Assembly (NCBI GenBank): GCA_021813435.1
Contig: JAKAKR010000008.1
Coordinates: forward strand, 62,001-126,000
Direction: 5' to 3'
DNA: 64,000 nucleotides
DNA from: Nanobdellota archaeon
GTDB taxonomy: Archaea; Nanobdellota; Nanobdellia; Woesearchaeales; UBA9642
The translations under genes and the position numbers were made by a program. Numbering within the stretch: the first letter of the stretch is position 1; every line of letters starts with the position of its first letter. The notes beneath the pieces were generated by a model that was given only the letters and a program-made list of their open reading frames with translations, ran no database searches and was not told the DNA's origin. Below are positions 43,911 to 52,040 of this stretch, piece after piece.

Positions 43911-45716
43911 TTAAGGGTAGACCCCGTTTTGCAATGCATTCTGCCGTTGGATATCGCCATACCATTGCTGGACCATGACATAGACCGATTCCTCGACACT
44001 GTACTGGTATATAGCTTTTGCGCTAAACGTTTTTTCAGACTTTACCCCTGCGCCGAGGAGCTGGTCGGTATTGACGACCTTTATCCTGCAAGTGACAGAA
44101 TCAAAGGTTGATCTGACATTTGCATCATTAATTGCAAAGATGTATGTATGGATGCCGTCTGCAATAGATTCTGAAGTGATATCGCGTGTACATTTCTCAA
44201 GTTCTATTGAATCAGGGACTTGAAGCGTATACTGCATGCCTTTTACAATAGTTCCCCGCGGCCACATATTCGTCAGGCTTACGCCAAAGGGGTATTGGAT
44301 CTCATTAGGATTGGTTGGATCGATCTGGATCGGTTGGTGCAGTTGCGGCAATCCTAATGCTGCAGGGCCGCCAGTGTATACGGCAAGCGCAGTATCCTGG
44401 ATTCCCAGTTTTGCATTGATGTTGCCTGTATTATCAGTATCAAGGAGGCGGTACGCGTTGCGATTCATGAATGTATACGTGACATCTGCATCAGTCTCGT
44501 AAGTGAATGTGGAGATGAATTTCACCTCATAACTGCCTTCCTTAGGGATTGTTCCCAGATCGCAATCAATGGTGTTTGCATCATTATTTGCAAGCTGCAT
44601 CACTGCAGGTGTAGTGTTGCCTGTGCGGACTCCCGGGACCAGGCAGATATTTCTCACCTGGATTGTTCCAGGAATATTCTGCGCGCGAATCTTTGCCTCG
44701 ACGATAATATTGGAATCCGTATAGAACAGTGTATCTATGGGGCGCAGGTTCTCAAGAAATATTCCGCGCTGGTTCTCTTCCTGCCCGGCATATTGTTGTC
44801 CGGTGGCCTGCGCTATTGCCATCTGGAATGATTTTGTGAGCACTGTTGTACCACTATTTAACACCTTTCCAGTCCCTTGCAGTACATAATCAAGGATCTT
44901 GAGCGGGTTCGGAATCTTTGTGTTCCCGCTGACTGTGTTAAAATTGATGAGGAGCCAGATCAGTGCAATGATACACCAAAAGATAATATATCCGACGACA
45001 AATTTGCGCCATTTACTCTCGGGCGGCATCCGAAGGCTCAGATAGAGCGCCATGAGCGGGAAGAGTAGGATGAATCCCAGAATAGTGTATTCCCAGGATG
45101 CGATCTTAAATAAAGTCAATACCCGCGGAACAGCATAGGCAAGCACTGCAACAGTGATGAATTCTGCAATATTTGCGATCCGGCCTTTGGCTTCAAATCC
45201 GGCCAGAAGGATCATAATGGCATAGATTGCAATGACAACCTTAGAATAGATAACATCAAAACCGGTAAATGCATCGACAACATGTGCAAAGATTGCAAGA
45301 AAGACAAACAGCCCTAAACGGTTTTCGGCGGCGTTGGATCCCCCTCCTCCACGCGATGCATTTTCAAGATCCTTGCGGATCTTTTTCTCTTCACCCGTAC
45401 TCTCTTTATGTTCTTTTTCTCTCTCCTGTTCTTCTTTAGCTTCTGTTTCTTCACTCTGATGAATAGGATCTTTGTCTCCGCGATACCCGTTGAATACTAA
45501 GTTTGCTTCAGCATTCTTGAGTTGTGTTTCTTTTTCTGCAATCTGCGTCACGAGTTTTTGCACTTCTTCATGATCGTCACTTCTACCGGCATTTCGATGA
45601 TCACGCTCCTGTTGGCGCAATGTTTCGAGTTCAGCGTTATACCGCGATTTATCTGCCAGTCCTCTTGCTATTTTTTCTTCGTCACGTGATGTTTTACCGG
45701 TAAATAGCGCAGCCAT
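43911..45716 (-). CDS. Multi-helix membrane protein with coiled-coil head and external domain
   Basis: 601 aa, no family recognised. Residues 1-115 are charged and coiled-coil forming (ETLRQQERDH, QKLVTQIAEKETQLKNAEAN), then a Gly linker RGGGG. About six hydrophobic helices follow (132-255), then a long beta-rich outer domain with sequons and Cys (VRNICLVPG, ECTRDI-type pairs). The topology suggests a membrane hub linking cytoplasm to the surface lipoproteins encoded next to it (inference). It lies 42 bases after the upstream Cys-repeat protein in the same operon. Confidence 0.65.
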   Translation of the reverse strand: MAALFTGKTSRDEEKIARGLADKSRYNAELETLRQQERDHRNAGRSDDHEEVQKLVTQIAEKETQLKNAEANLVFNGYRGDKDPIHQSEETEAKEEQEREKEHKESTGEEKKIRKDLENASRGGGGSNAAENRLGLFVFLAIFAHVVDAFTGFDVIYSKVVIAIYAIMILLAGFEAKGRIANIAEFITVAVLAYAVPRVLTLFKIASWEYTILGFILLFPLMALYLSLRMPPESKWRKFVVGYIIFWCIIALIWLLINFNTVSGNTKIPNPLKILDYVLQGTGKVLNSGTTVLTKSFQMAIAQATGQQYAGQEENQRGIFLENLRPIDTLFYTDSNIIVEAKIRAQNIPGTIQVRNICLVPGVRTGNTTPAVMQLANNDANTIDCDLGTIPKEGSYEVKFISTFTYETDADVTYTFMNRNAYRLLDTDNTGNINAKLGIQDTALAVYTGGPAALGLPQLHQPIQIDPTNPNEIQYPFGVSLTNMWPRGTIVKGMQYTLQVPDSIELEKCTRDITSESIADGIHTYIFAINDANVRSTFDSVTCRIKVVNTDQLLGAGVKSEKTFSAKAIYQYSVEESVYVMVQQWYGDIQRQNALQNGVYP

Positions 45717-45758
45717 TTTACAAAAGAAAAAACCTCTTTTACTTCAAACCTCAAATGC

Positions 45759-47453
45759 TTAACTCACGCGCTTTGCCTGGACATCAATCTCTGCAATATC
45801 AATATCCTGTTTTGGGATGACCTCGATTGAATTAGTGCCCTGAAGTACGTAAGAGTCAATAGTTGTGGAATACTCAAGATCCGTCGTATCGATATTGATC
45901 ATATGCCCGTTGACACTGACAGTGACGCGCTTGCGCAGATCATTATCTGCAAATCGCACAGTGAGTTTGATATCATAATTGGTGAGTAATTGGTATTGGT
46001 CGCTGACCTTTGAATAATCCACATAATTATTACACGCCGGCGGATTGCTTCCTCCCTCGCTGCGGTATCCGGTTTGACAGAGGCCGCAATCGGCGTAATT
46101 CACGACAGCCTTACAGCGGTCTGCAATGCCTGAGATCGGGATTTCCTGACACCAGAAGCTGTCATTATTCTGTGCAAAACAGCAATCCTTATCATAGGAC
46201 GCGCCGCATCCGGAAAGACAAGTATTGTCGCTATTATCCCCACACGTATTCTTGCAGGTGGTTGGCGCATTCCGACTCTTATCATAATATCCGGTCTTGC
46301 ATACGCCGCAATTTGATGCATCGACATACGCGACGCATCGATCATTTGAATTATACGTCGGCAAAGCGCACCAATAACTGTTATGGTTAAAGCAGCAATC
46401 CGCATCCTGGATGTCAGAGCATCCTGCAGGGCAGATGCCATCATAATCGCCGCAGCGCGCAGTCACCGGCTTTGTGCTAAAATAAGAATCCTGCATGTCA
46501 AAGAAATACGTGCGATATGTCACATTCTGCAATTCAAGATCCACATGCATAGTGTCAAGCAGGTATGATCCTTTGTTTGTTGCAAACGTGAGCTTATTAT
46601 TTCCCTCGACAAGATCTCCTTTGGAGAATTTGATATAGGTGCGTGTACCGCAGTCCGCAATAGTATTATAGATCTCGCGATTGTTCAGGCTGATACTGAG
46701 CGGTCCGACGCTTCCAGTGACGCAGGAGGGATAAAAGTAGAATGTGATATCCTGCAGATTATCACGCTCTGCCTTGCTGAGCGAGAAATACTGTGTTGAC
46801 GCGCTATTGGAGTAGTCTGTAACATCGCCCACAATCTGGATGTTTGAAAGGGTATAGGTGTTTGTCTTCCAGAATGCCCATCCAGGACTCGGGGATGTGA
46901 AAGTGAGTGTGTTATCGCTTCTCAGATAATCATTGTCAAGGGCAATAGGCTGGGCATTCCCCGTACTCGGCGTTCCTTCATAGATCTTTACACCATTCAA
47001 TGTGATGATGAGCGGACCTGCAGACTTATAGACATTGAATGAGACCAAAAGGTGACTCGATGCTTTCTTATCAATGCTGAAAGTGAGCGTATAGTCTGCA
47101 TCCTGCCTGTTGAAGAGTGCGTTGGTGGTGACTGCGCTTGCAATACTCTTGATGACCTGCGCAGAGGTCGCGGCATAGACACGCGTCGAAGGCAGGGTGT
47201 AATAGCGATCATTGCTGTTCAAATAATCAATATGCCCGATCTTTTGCGCAAGAATGGCGCTGGTATACCCGACATCCGTAGGTCTAAGCATATTCGTGCC
47301 TGATCCGCCGGTTGTAGTACCGTCATTGAGAAGTTCCTCGCGAAGATTGGGAGGCAAAAAGAGGATGTAGAGGATGATTGCGACAGTCATAATTGCAATC
47401 AATGCTGCAGCGCTTCCCGCAGCTGCCCGTTTAGAGAATCTCTTCTTGTGCAT
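45759..47453 (-). CDS. Membrane-anchored surface protein with tandem Cys-rich repeat
   Basis: 564 aa. A basic start and one helix (AAALIAIMTVAIILYILFL) anchor a beta-rich outer region (two similar jelly-roll-like parts, LIITLNGVKIYEG and LSISLNNREIYNT). Then come two consecutive copies of a Cys-rich unit of about 70 residues: CGDYDGICPAGCSD..CCF..WC..RC..CGVCKTGYY and CGDNSDNTCLSGCGA..CCF..WC..RC..CGLCQTGYR. GGGTGA before ATG 47453 fixes the start. First gene of the minus-strand surface operon, divergent from pelA. Confidence 0.7.
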   Translation of the reverse strand: MHKKRFSKRAAAGSAAALIAIMTVAIILYILFLPPNLREELLNDGTTTGGSGTNMLRPTDVGYTSAILAQKIGHIDYLNSNDRYYTLPSTRVYAATSAQVIKSIASAVTTNALFNRQDADYTLTFSIDKKASSHLLVSFNVYKSAGPLIITLNGVKIYEGTPSTGNAQPIALDNDYLRSDNTLTFTSPSPGWAFWKTNTYTLSNIQIVGDVTDYSNSASTQYFSLSKAERDNLQDITFYFYPSCVTGSVGPLSISLNNREIYNTIADCGTRTYIKFSKGDLVEGNNKLTFATNKGSYLLDTMHVDLELQNVTYRTYFFDMQDSYFSTKPVTARCGDYDGICPAGCSDIQDADCCFNHNSYWCALPTYNSNDRCVAYVDASNCGVCKTGYYDKSRNAPTTCKNTCGDNSDNTCLSGCGASYDKDCCFAQNNDSFWCQEIPISGIADRCKAVVNYADCGLCQTGYRSEGGSNPPACNNYVDYSKVSDQYQLLTNYDIKLTVRFADNDLRKRVTVSVNGHMINIDTTDLEYSTTIDSYVLQGTNSIEVIPKQDIDIAEIDVQAKRVS

Positions 47454-47520
47454 ACATACTCACCCTGCTTTGCCGCGTCTTCGGCATGCCGTGTAATTCT
47501 TAGTGCTCCTTTGAACCACT

Positions 47521-47553
47521 ATCTATATAAATCTTACTGTTTTCGTTTATAAA
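47521..47553. promoter_or_regulatory. Divergent TATA boxes for pelA and the surface operon
   Basis: TTTATAAA (47546-47553) predicts a start a few bases before the pelA ATG. CTATATAAAT (47523-47532) lies on the other side and can serve the minus-strand gene, with a leader long enough for its GGGTGA site. Confidence 0.4.
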
Positions 47554-47582
47554 TATTACGTAGAGAATAGGACTTATTTTCA

Positions 47583-48632
47583 ATGAAACTCCTTACTAAA
47601 GACTTAAAACATCGCATGTTCAAGATTCAGATAGATGATGCTGAAGACCTCTGGTATCTTTCAACCATCATTGAAGTGGGCGATACACTCTCTGGCGAGA
47701 CGCAGCGCAAGATAAAACTAGGCGGGAGTGAGGAGAAATCAAAGATATCATTGCGCAATTGCTTTCTATCCATTACTGCAGAAAAAATATCCTATGACGC
47801 GCAGGAACTGCGCGTGTCCGGCCCAATCATTGATGGACCTGACGATATCCCGCGCGGGGATTATCATACTTTTGCACTTTCCCCGCACACAGTCATCACC
47901 TTGGTAAAGACCGCGCTTTCAATCTATATCGCCAAAAAAATCGAGGAAGCGTGCGTTGCAAAGACAAGCGCAATCCTTATCGTTGCCTTTGATCGTGAAG
48001 AAGCGATCTTTGCGCAGCTCAAATCCAATGGTTATGACATCCTTCTTGATCTCAAAGGCGATGTTTCGCGCAAGGATGACGCAAGCGAGAAGAAATCAAA
48101 TTTTTACAGCGAAATCGTCAATCAGATCATTGCCTATGACGCGCGATACCACTTTACGACCATCATCATCGCAAGTCCTGCATTCTGGAAAGAATACCTG
48201 CTCAAAGAGGTCAAGGATGAGAATCTGCGCAAACGCATCACCCTTGCGACCTGCTCAAGCGTCGACGAGGCAGCCATGACGGAAATACTCCAACGATCAG
48301 AACTCCAGACTGTGCTGCAAAAAGAGCGCTCCAGCCGCGAAGAGGTGGCCGTAGGAAAACTGCTCGAGGCAATCCAGAAGGATCTTGCCGCATACAGTTA
48401 TGTTGCAGTCCAGGAAAAGCTCGAGGCAGGAAATGTTGCGGAGTTTCTGATTTCTGAAAATCTTATCCGTTCCTCGCGACTCGACGGAAGCTATCCTGAG
48501 ATAGAAAAGCTTCTCTATCAGGTCGAAGCGCTTGATGCAACATTATATATCATCAGTTCCCCTGATGCCGCAAAAAAACTCGACGGCCTGTCCGGTATTG
48601 CAGTAGTGCAGCGCTGGAAGGAACAGTATTGA
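47583..48632 (+). CDS. pelA: mRNA surveillance protein Pelota (Dom34)
   Basis: An eRF1-like factor that, with aEF1A and ABCE1, rescues stalled ribosomes. The 349-aa protein has the N-terminal Sm-like domain (LKHRMFKIQIDDAEDLWYLSTIIEVGD, then LRNCFLSITAEKI), central domain 2 (TSAILIVAFDREEAIFAQL, TTIIIASPAFWKEYLLKEV) and C-terminal domain 3 (AVGKLLEAIQKDLAAYSYVAV, LYIISSPDAAKKLDG). There is no GGQ motif, as expected for Pelota. Length is normal. A TATA box ends 30 bases before the ATG. Its stop lies next to the GNAT start. Confidence 0.95.
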   Translation: MKLLTKDLKHRMFKIQIDDAEDLWYLSTIIEVGDTLSGETQRKIKLGGSEEKSKISLRNCFLSITAEKISYDAQELRVSGPIIDGPDDIPRGDYHTFALSPHTVITLVKTALSIYIAKKIEEACVAKTSAILIVAFDREEAIFAQLKSNGYDILLDLKGDVSRKDDASEKKSNFYSEIVNQIIAYDARYHFTTIIIASPAFWKEYLLKEVKDENLRKRITLATCSSVDEAAMTEILQRSELQTVLQKERSSREEVAVGKLLEAIQKDLAAYSYVAVQEKLEAGNVAEFLISENLIRSSRLDGSYPEIEKLLYQVEALDATLYIISSPDAAKKLDGLSGIAVVQRWKEQY

Positions 48633-48634
48633 CT

Positions 48635-49165
48635 ATGATATCTTTACAATTACCTGATATTAAATATAAAGAAACATATCTTGACGCAGTTCGCGAAATT
48701 CATGCAAAGAAATCAGAGAATGATGCTACTGATCACTATTTTACGCGAAGTATTGACGATCTTGATACACACTTTGCAGAAATAATTGCAGAATATGGTA
48801 ATAAGCGCAAAGGTATCAATCTTCCTGAGGGAAAAGTTCCCCGTATCCAATATTGGATCATTGATGAAAACGGCACTTATTGCGGGCGAATTTCACTCCG
48901 ACCAATGCTTAATGATTCCTTAAAAGAATTTGGAGGAAATATTGGGTACGACATTATTCCGTCCCAAAGAGGAAAACACTATGCATCGCAAGCACTCCGG
49001 CTTTGTCTCATCGAAGCAAAAAAACTTGGACTCACAGAAGTACTTTTAACGTGCAATGATACCAATATCCCTTCAATTAGGACAATTGAATCAAATCACG
49101 GAATCCTTATTGACAAAATTATGAGAAATAATAAACTTATTCGACGATATAAGATACTCCTTTAA
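48635..49165 (+). CDS. GNAT family acetyltransferase
   Basis: 176 aa. Core motifs are IQYWIIDENGTYCGRISLRPM, NIGYDIIPSQRGKHYASQALRLCLIEAKKLGL (acetyl-CoA-binding QRGKxxAxxAL) and LLTCNDTNIPSIRTIESNHGI, resembling predicted acetyltransferases of the COG3981 type. The substrate is unknown. ATG 48635 lies two bases after the pelA stop; the track start is a TTG overlapping that stop. Likely in one operon with pelA and the methyltransferase that follows 13 bases later. Confidence 0.85.
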   Translation: MISLQLPDIKYKETYLDAVREIHAKKSENDATDHYFTRSIDDLDTHFAEIIAEYGNKRKGINLPEGKVPRIQYWIIDENGTYCGRISLRPMLNDSLKEFGGNIGYDIIPSQRGKHYASQALRLCLIEAKKLGLTEVLLTCNDTNIPSIRTIESNHGILIDKIMRNNKLIRRYKILL

Positions 49166-49178
49166 TAAGGTACGCGCT

Positions 49179-50087
49179 ATGCATCATAAAATTCCTCACC
49201 TCTCAGAAATCATCGAAGACATCCGCAATAAGAAGGAATTACATGCACTGGACGATGACTTTGTCGAGAAAAAACTGCAGGAATTCTTCTCAGATATCTC
49301 GAACCATCAGATGAAAGAGAAAGTGCTCAAAAAACTCAGTACAGTAAAGGGTTATAAGCAGTTTATGAAGAGTCGCGAACATGATTTTCTCGTCAAAGGT
49401 GTCAGGACTGAATTGCGCAAGGTCTACGGCGCATTCATTCTCGAGGATTATGAGAAGAAACAGCGGATCCTTGCAAGACTTGTCGATCCGGATGATCCTC
49501 TTATCCATGAGGAATTATTGCACTTGCATAAATCGACGCATGAACGATTCACGCATTATCCCCTGCTCTATAACACCATCTTTGCTGAACTACAGCATAT
49601 GGGCGACGCCTCGCAGCAATTCATCCTCCTTGATATCGCGTGCGGCCTGAATCCTATCAGTAACATCTATTTTCGCGATAGGATAAAAGCATATTACGCT
49701 TCAGACATCTCGAGTGAGGATTGCGCGTTCCTTACGCAGTATTTCAAAAAAGCAAACGTTCCTTTCGACTATAAGACTTTTCCGCTCGATCTTGTCGATA
49801 GGAAAAGCCATGAACAGCTTTCCCGCATCCCGGTCGATATCTGCTTTATCTTCAAAACCCTTGATGGGCTTGAGCGGGTAGAGCGCGGGGTCACTGAAAC
49901 ATTGTTGAAGGCAATCAATACCAGATTTTTTGCAATTACCTTTCCCACATTATCTATTGGCGGTCTTCGTAAGATCGATGTCCGTCGCAGATTATGGCTT
50001 GAAAAGCTCCTCGAGAAACTCGGATGGCAATATGAGAAGCACATGCTCGAGAGCGAATTATTGTATCTGGTGAAGAAATCGTCGTAA
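49179..50087 (+). CDS. 16S rRNA methyltransferase homologue, FmrO/ArmA/RmtB family
   Basis: 302 aa. It shares the whole plan of the m7G1405 16S rRNA methyltransferases (Arm/Rmt/FmrO), which block 4,6-linked aminoglycosides. Matches to RmtB from memory: VRTELRKVYGAFI for ARTRLHGICGAYV, LHKSTHER for LHASTKER, the SAM site LLDIACGLNPIS (about 150-161) for VLDIACGLNPLA, CFIFKTLDGLER for ALIFKLLPLLER, ITFPTLSIGGL for VSFPTRSLGGR and ELLYLVKK for ELIYLIKK. The N-terminal RNA-binding part is longer than in RmtB. In an archaeon, resistance may not be its role; native rRNA modification is possible. Operon with pelA and a GNAT gene. Confidence 0.85.
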   Translation: MHHKIPHLSEIIEDIRNKKELHALDDDFVEKKLQEFFSDISNHQMKEKVLKKLSTVKGYKQFMKSREHDFLVKGVRTELRKVYGAFILEDYEKKQRILARLVDPDDPLIHEELLHLHKSTHERFTHYPLLYNTIFAELQHMGDASQQFILLDIACGLNPISNIYFRDRIKAYYASDISSEDCAFLTQYFKKANVPFDYKTFPLDLVDRKSHEQLSRIPVDICFIFKTLDGLERVERGVTETLLKAINTRFFAITFPTLSIGGLRKIDVRRRLWLEKLLEKLGWQYEKHMLESELLYLVKKSS

Positions 50088-50135
50088 TGTTGTAATTATT
50101 TTTTGCGCTTTCTGCAGTGTGATAGTATCAGTGTG

Positions 50136-50446
50136 TTACTTATAATTATAGGAGATATCCTGGATGTTCTCTTTGAGATGGAGTATGTCTTTCATCATTT
50201 TGGACGCAAGAATGTACTCTTCTGTTATTTCTGCGTCAACACGGATATTGTTTTCTATTTTCCGTCCGTGGTATGTGTAGTATAGATATACCACTGTCTT
50301 TTATTTGAAGATTTTGGCGTAGCGCCATATAATTCGCCGACATCACTATATTCTCCTACAATCTCTAATCTTTTATGAAAATCCTTTTCACTTGTCGCTA
50401 TGATTTGTGTTAGTCCGTCGTTTTTGATGTTGTTGTCATGTGCGAT
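50136..50446 (-). pseudogene. Frame-broken hypothetical gene
   Basis: Read on the minus strand, the gap 50088-50483 is coding-like in two successive frames. Frame A (from about 50446) reads LTQIIATSEKDFHKRLEIV, GEYSDVGELYGATPKS, then RQWYIYT, and stops at 50255. Frame B reads YLYYTYHGRKIENNIRVDAE, then MMKDILHLKENIQDI, and ends at TAA 50136-50138. Joining them near 50285-50300 gives one plausible protein of about 100 aa. An in-frame stop (50447-50449) and the lack of a start codon suggest further damage. No family recognised. It lies just downstream of the TrmB gene on the same strand. Confidence 0.45.
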
Positions 50447-50483
50447 TCAGAAGAAGAGTAAAAAGAAAAGTTATCGTCTTAAT

Positions 50484-51302
50484 TTATAATTTCAAGACTT
50501 GTTTTGCAGGCTTCATCTCTTTCCATGCAAGCTCGAATAATTCCTCGAGTGCGTTTGCAAAGAATGGAGTGTTGACCCAGATGCCGACATCATACGTGGG
50601 ATGCACTTCCTGGTCGTCTGAAATCATGAACATAATCTCTTTTCGGTCGACAATCAGGAATCGCGCCTTGGTATCAGTGTGCCTTACTTCTGCGATGGTT
50701 CCCAGATCTTTTACGGCAGCGATAGTCTCTTTGGTGAGCGGCGCGCAGATCTTTACCTTGACTCCGCGTTTCTTGACCTGTTCAAGAACTGGCTTTAATC
50801 CTTCAATCTTGCGCATGAGCCCTTGGGTTGTTGTAATGATGGTGACTGATTCCTCTGCATTGCGAATAGTCAATTCCATATGGTTGTAGAGGTTGTGTCG
50901 TCCTTTCAGGCTTCCGGAAAGTTCGCTTGGCTCGACGAGCTCGATACCAGTTGAGTGCAGTCCGTTGAGTTCATTGATGACTTCAGTGTTCTTCAATTCC
51001 TCGAGTCGCTTGATGCGATCATCTGACTCCATGCGAACATTCTTCTTGACCCGCTCGACGATCTCTTTCGGAGGAACCGCGATGTACTTGATAGGCTTGC
51101 CGATTTTCATGACGACAAATCCCTTCTTTTCAAGTGATTCAAGAATATCGTAGCTTCGCGAGCGCGGGACATTAGCGATGTCTGAGAGCTCTCCGGCTGT
51201 TGATACTCCACGTGAGAGTAGCGCAGTCCAGATCTTGACCTCGTAGAGGTTCAATGCAAAATATCTTCGTAATTTGCTTAGCAATTCGTCTTTTACAATC
51301 AT
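50484..51302 (-). CDS. TrmB-family transcription regulator (copy 2)
   Basis: 272 aa, a paralog of the gene at 16240-17031 over the full length: winged helix (YEVKIWTALLSRGVSTAGELSDIANVPRSRSYDILESLEKKGF), linker, sensor domain (YNHMELTIRNAEESVTIITT, FLIVDRKEIMFMISDD, VGIWVNTPFFANALEELFELAWK). GGGGGTT lies just before the ATG. A perfect inverted repeat CCGATTA-CCT-TAATCGG (51313-51329) immediately upstream could be its operator. Target genes are not evident. Confidence 0.87.
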   Translation of the reverse strand: MIVKDELLSKLRRYFALNLYEVKIWTALLSRGVSTAGELSDIANVPRSRSYDILESLEKKGFVVMKIGKPIKYIAVPPKEIVERVKKNVRMESDDRIKRLEELKNTEVINELNGLHSTGIELVEPSELSGSLKGRHNLYNHMELTIRNAEESVTIITTTQGLMRKIEGLKPVLEQVKKRGVKVKICAPLTKETIAAVKDLGTIAEVRHTDTKARFLIVDRKEIMFMISDDQEVHPTYDVGIWVNTPFFANALEELFELAWKEMKPAKQVLKL

Positions 51303-51312
51303 AGTCTAACCC

Positions 51313-51329
51313 CCGATTACCTTAATCGG
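51313..51329. promoter_or_regulatory. Inverted repeat, possible TrmB operator
   Basis: CCGATTA and TAATCGG are perfect 7-bp arms with a 3-base spacer, next to the GGGGGTT site of the second TrmB gene. Its position fits autorepression, which is inference. Confidence 0.4.
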
Positions 51330-51459
51330 CAATCACCCCTTTTTTTGCCATACATATACACACGAATAAAAGGCAATATGAATACTACTTTAAATATGTT
51401 ACGCTTTTTTACTCTACTCCAATGGTTTCAAGAATTACTCTTCACTGAGGTACGATAGT

Positions 51460-51891
51460 TTATTGCTGCGGCGCAGTTTCGAGTCGGGGTTGTTTATGAT
51501 ATGTCGTTCCAGTGATCATTTCAAACAATTGGGAGAATTCATACGGTTTGGTGAGAATCCGCCCATCGTCTCCGTGAGTGAACGCATGCACGCTGATTCG
51601 CTCGCTCGGGAGCGCATCGTCTATAATGATGGTGATATCTTTTTCAGGAACGCCTTTATTGATAAGATGAGTATATACTTTCTCGACCTGATCTTCTCGG
51701 ACATACTTATTCTCGATAAGATAGCGGTTATATGTTGCGGTGGCGTTCTGCAGGCGTTCTACTGCATCGTCGAGTGTTGTGTGTGTGGTCATGCCGCCCA
51801 TGCGACGGATGGCGTGCGTTACCATCTCTTTCTCATTCAGGTGTATTCCTACTGCGAGCACTTGATATTTTGTTGAAATTGAATTTGCCAT
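51460..51891 (-). CDS. Hypothetical protein, possibly receiver-like
   Basis: 143 aa, not recognised. Alternating strands and helices (YQVLAVGIHLNEKEMVTHAIRRMGG, DAVERLQNA, KDITIIIDD) and a late ILTKPYEFSQLFEMI recall the KPF/Y..L...I end of receiver domains, but the phospho-acceptor pattern is not clear, so this is weak. No signal peptide. ATG 51891 is preceded by AGTGATAACT, and a TATATAAA lies farther upstream; the track start (51921) is probably too early. Confidence 0.5.
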   Translation of the reverse strand: MANSISTKYQVLAVGIHLNEKEMVTHAIRRMGGMTTHTTLDDAVERLQNATATYNRYLIENKYVREDQVEKVYTHLINKGVPEKDITIIIDDALPSERISVHAFTHGDDGRILTKPYEFSQLFEMITGTTYHKQPRLETAPQQ

Positions 51892-51994
51892 AGTTATCAC
51901 TAAGAAGTTATTATTATTCATTTATATAGTTTATGGTTTTGTTTATAAATAAACGGCGTTTTATCGCTTTTCTCCTCTTAAATCAATAGATAGT

Positions 51995-52034
51995 TTTATA
52001 TACTTCTTGTGTATTAAATCGGTAAAATTGGGGG
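51995..52034 (+). promoter_or_regulatory. Promoter and ribosome binding site of pheS
   Basis: TTTATATA (51995-52002) predicts transcription from about 52027. GGGGG (52030-52034) lies six bases before a TTG at 52041, supporting that non-ATG start. Confidence 0.5.
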
Positions 52035-52040
52035 ATTTAT

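Noticed and set aside
50103-50285. 60-aa + strand ORF in the gap after the methyltransferase
   Set aside because: It has no ribosome binding site, and the opposite strand shows better protein-like sequence (the frame-broken gene).
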